Shown here piece after piece: positions 50,920 through 51,014 of a stretch of 51,014 nucleotides of DNA; within the stretch, counting starts at the first letter, position 1, and every line of letters starts with the position of its first letter. The position numbers and the translations under genes are program-made. The notes beneath the pieces were generated by a model, which saw nothing but the letters and a program-made list of their open reading frames with translations, made no database searches and was not told the DNA's origin. The stretch comes from CAYUIS01 sp964444825 (GTDB taxonomy: Bacteria; Chloroflexota; Anaerolineae; B4-G1), in NCBI GenBank assembly GCA_964444825.1, contig CAYUIS010000019.1:1-51014 (forward strand). Direction: 5' to 3'.

Positions 50920-51014
50920 GTGAACCAAGAAGACATCTCCTTTGGCCAGATCGTCAAAGAGCATCGACAGGCGCTCGACCTGACCCAGGCGGAGCTGGCC
51001 CGGCGGGTCGCCTG
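50920..51014 (+). CDS. XRE-family HTH protein, N-terminal fragment (runs off the right edge)
   Basis: The frame starts with GTG at 50920 and stays open to the edge. The 31 visible residues, FGQIVKEHRQALDLTQAELARRVA, are the first two helices of an XRE/Cro-type helix-turn-helix. In Chloroflexota this opening often heads large regulators with an NB-ARC-like ATPase and TPR or WD40 repeats; that the WD40 remnant lies just upstream fits, but the rest of this gene is not visible. Confidence 0.8.
   Translation, partial: MNQEDISFGQIVKEHRQALDLTQAELARRVA

Overview
The window is a bacterial chromosomal contig of moderately high GC with two 100-base runs of N (9660-9759 and 17905-18004), so it is a scaffolded assembly, probably from a metagenome. 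The gene set points to a Chloroflexota bacterium, Anaerolineae-like; this is inference. Supporting signs are an hrcA-grpE-dnaK-dnaJ-prmA operon behind a perfect CIRCE box, an elongation factor P with Arg at the loop tip as in Thermus, a LytR-CpsA-Psr protein with a Thr/Pro-rich linker, Thr/Pro-linked lipoproteins, an XRE regulator beside a WD40 remnant, and many GTG/TTG starts. No LPS, phage, CRISPR, tRNA or rRNA gene was seen.

Layout. 1-2498 (-): start of an alpha-2-macroglobulin-like protein with an embedded multi-pass membrane block. 3086-5387 (+): small hypothetical, TauE/SafE permease, NifS-like cysteine desulfurase. 5513-8940 (+): DUF711 protein, methyltransferase, MFS transporter. 9037-13689 (+): an unusual glycosidase-like/O-antigen-ligase fusion, then an IlvD-type dehydratase. 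13703-18087 (-): CBS-ACT protein, a GrdB/PrdB-related probable selenoprotein with an in-frame UGA, a phosphofructokinase with pyrophosphate-type residues, an aldo-keto reductase and a free methionine-R-sulfoxide reductase. 18230-20540: divergent helicase-associated-domain protein and DUF1232 protein. 20652-26552 (+): heat-shock operon plus prmA. 26549-29749 (-): infA, rpsA, FabL-like reductase. 30004-33032 (+): Fur-family regulator and CbiM-CbiQ-CbiO, a nickel/cobalt ECF uptake system behind a well-formed promoter and operator. 33133-34872 (-): HAD hydrolase, Cys-rich protein, efp. 35311-37212 (+): LCP protein. 37541-46116 (+): a packed run of hisS, nadK, B-box membrane protein, recN, MFS, SbcC/Rad50-like ATPase and a zinc-ribbon protein. 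46205-50319 (-): tandem substrate-binding lipoprotein, HicB-like protein, nadD, obgE. 50541-end (+): WD40 remnant and the start of an XRE-family regulator.

The strongest candidate for something new is the UGA-interrupted gene at 16549-17433. The stop falls exactly at the first position of a UxxC redox motif and is followed, at bacterial SECIS spacing, by a 6-bp hairpin. Other leads are the glycosidase-ligase fusion with a substituted nucleophile position, a terminator inside the rpsA leader, two families of intergenic inverted repeats, a Nur-like operator over the nickel/cobalt operon promoter, 11-bp direct repeats at the LCP promoter, and two promoters placed to give leaderless mRNAs.
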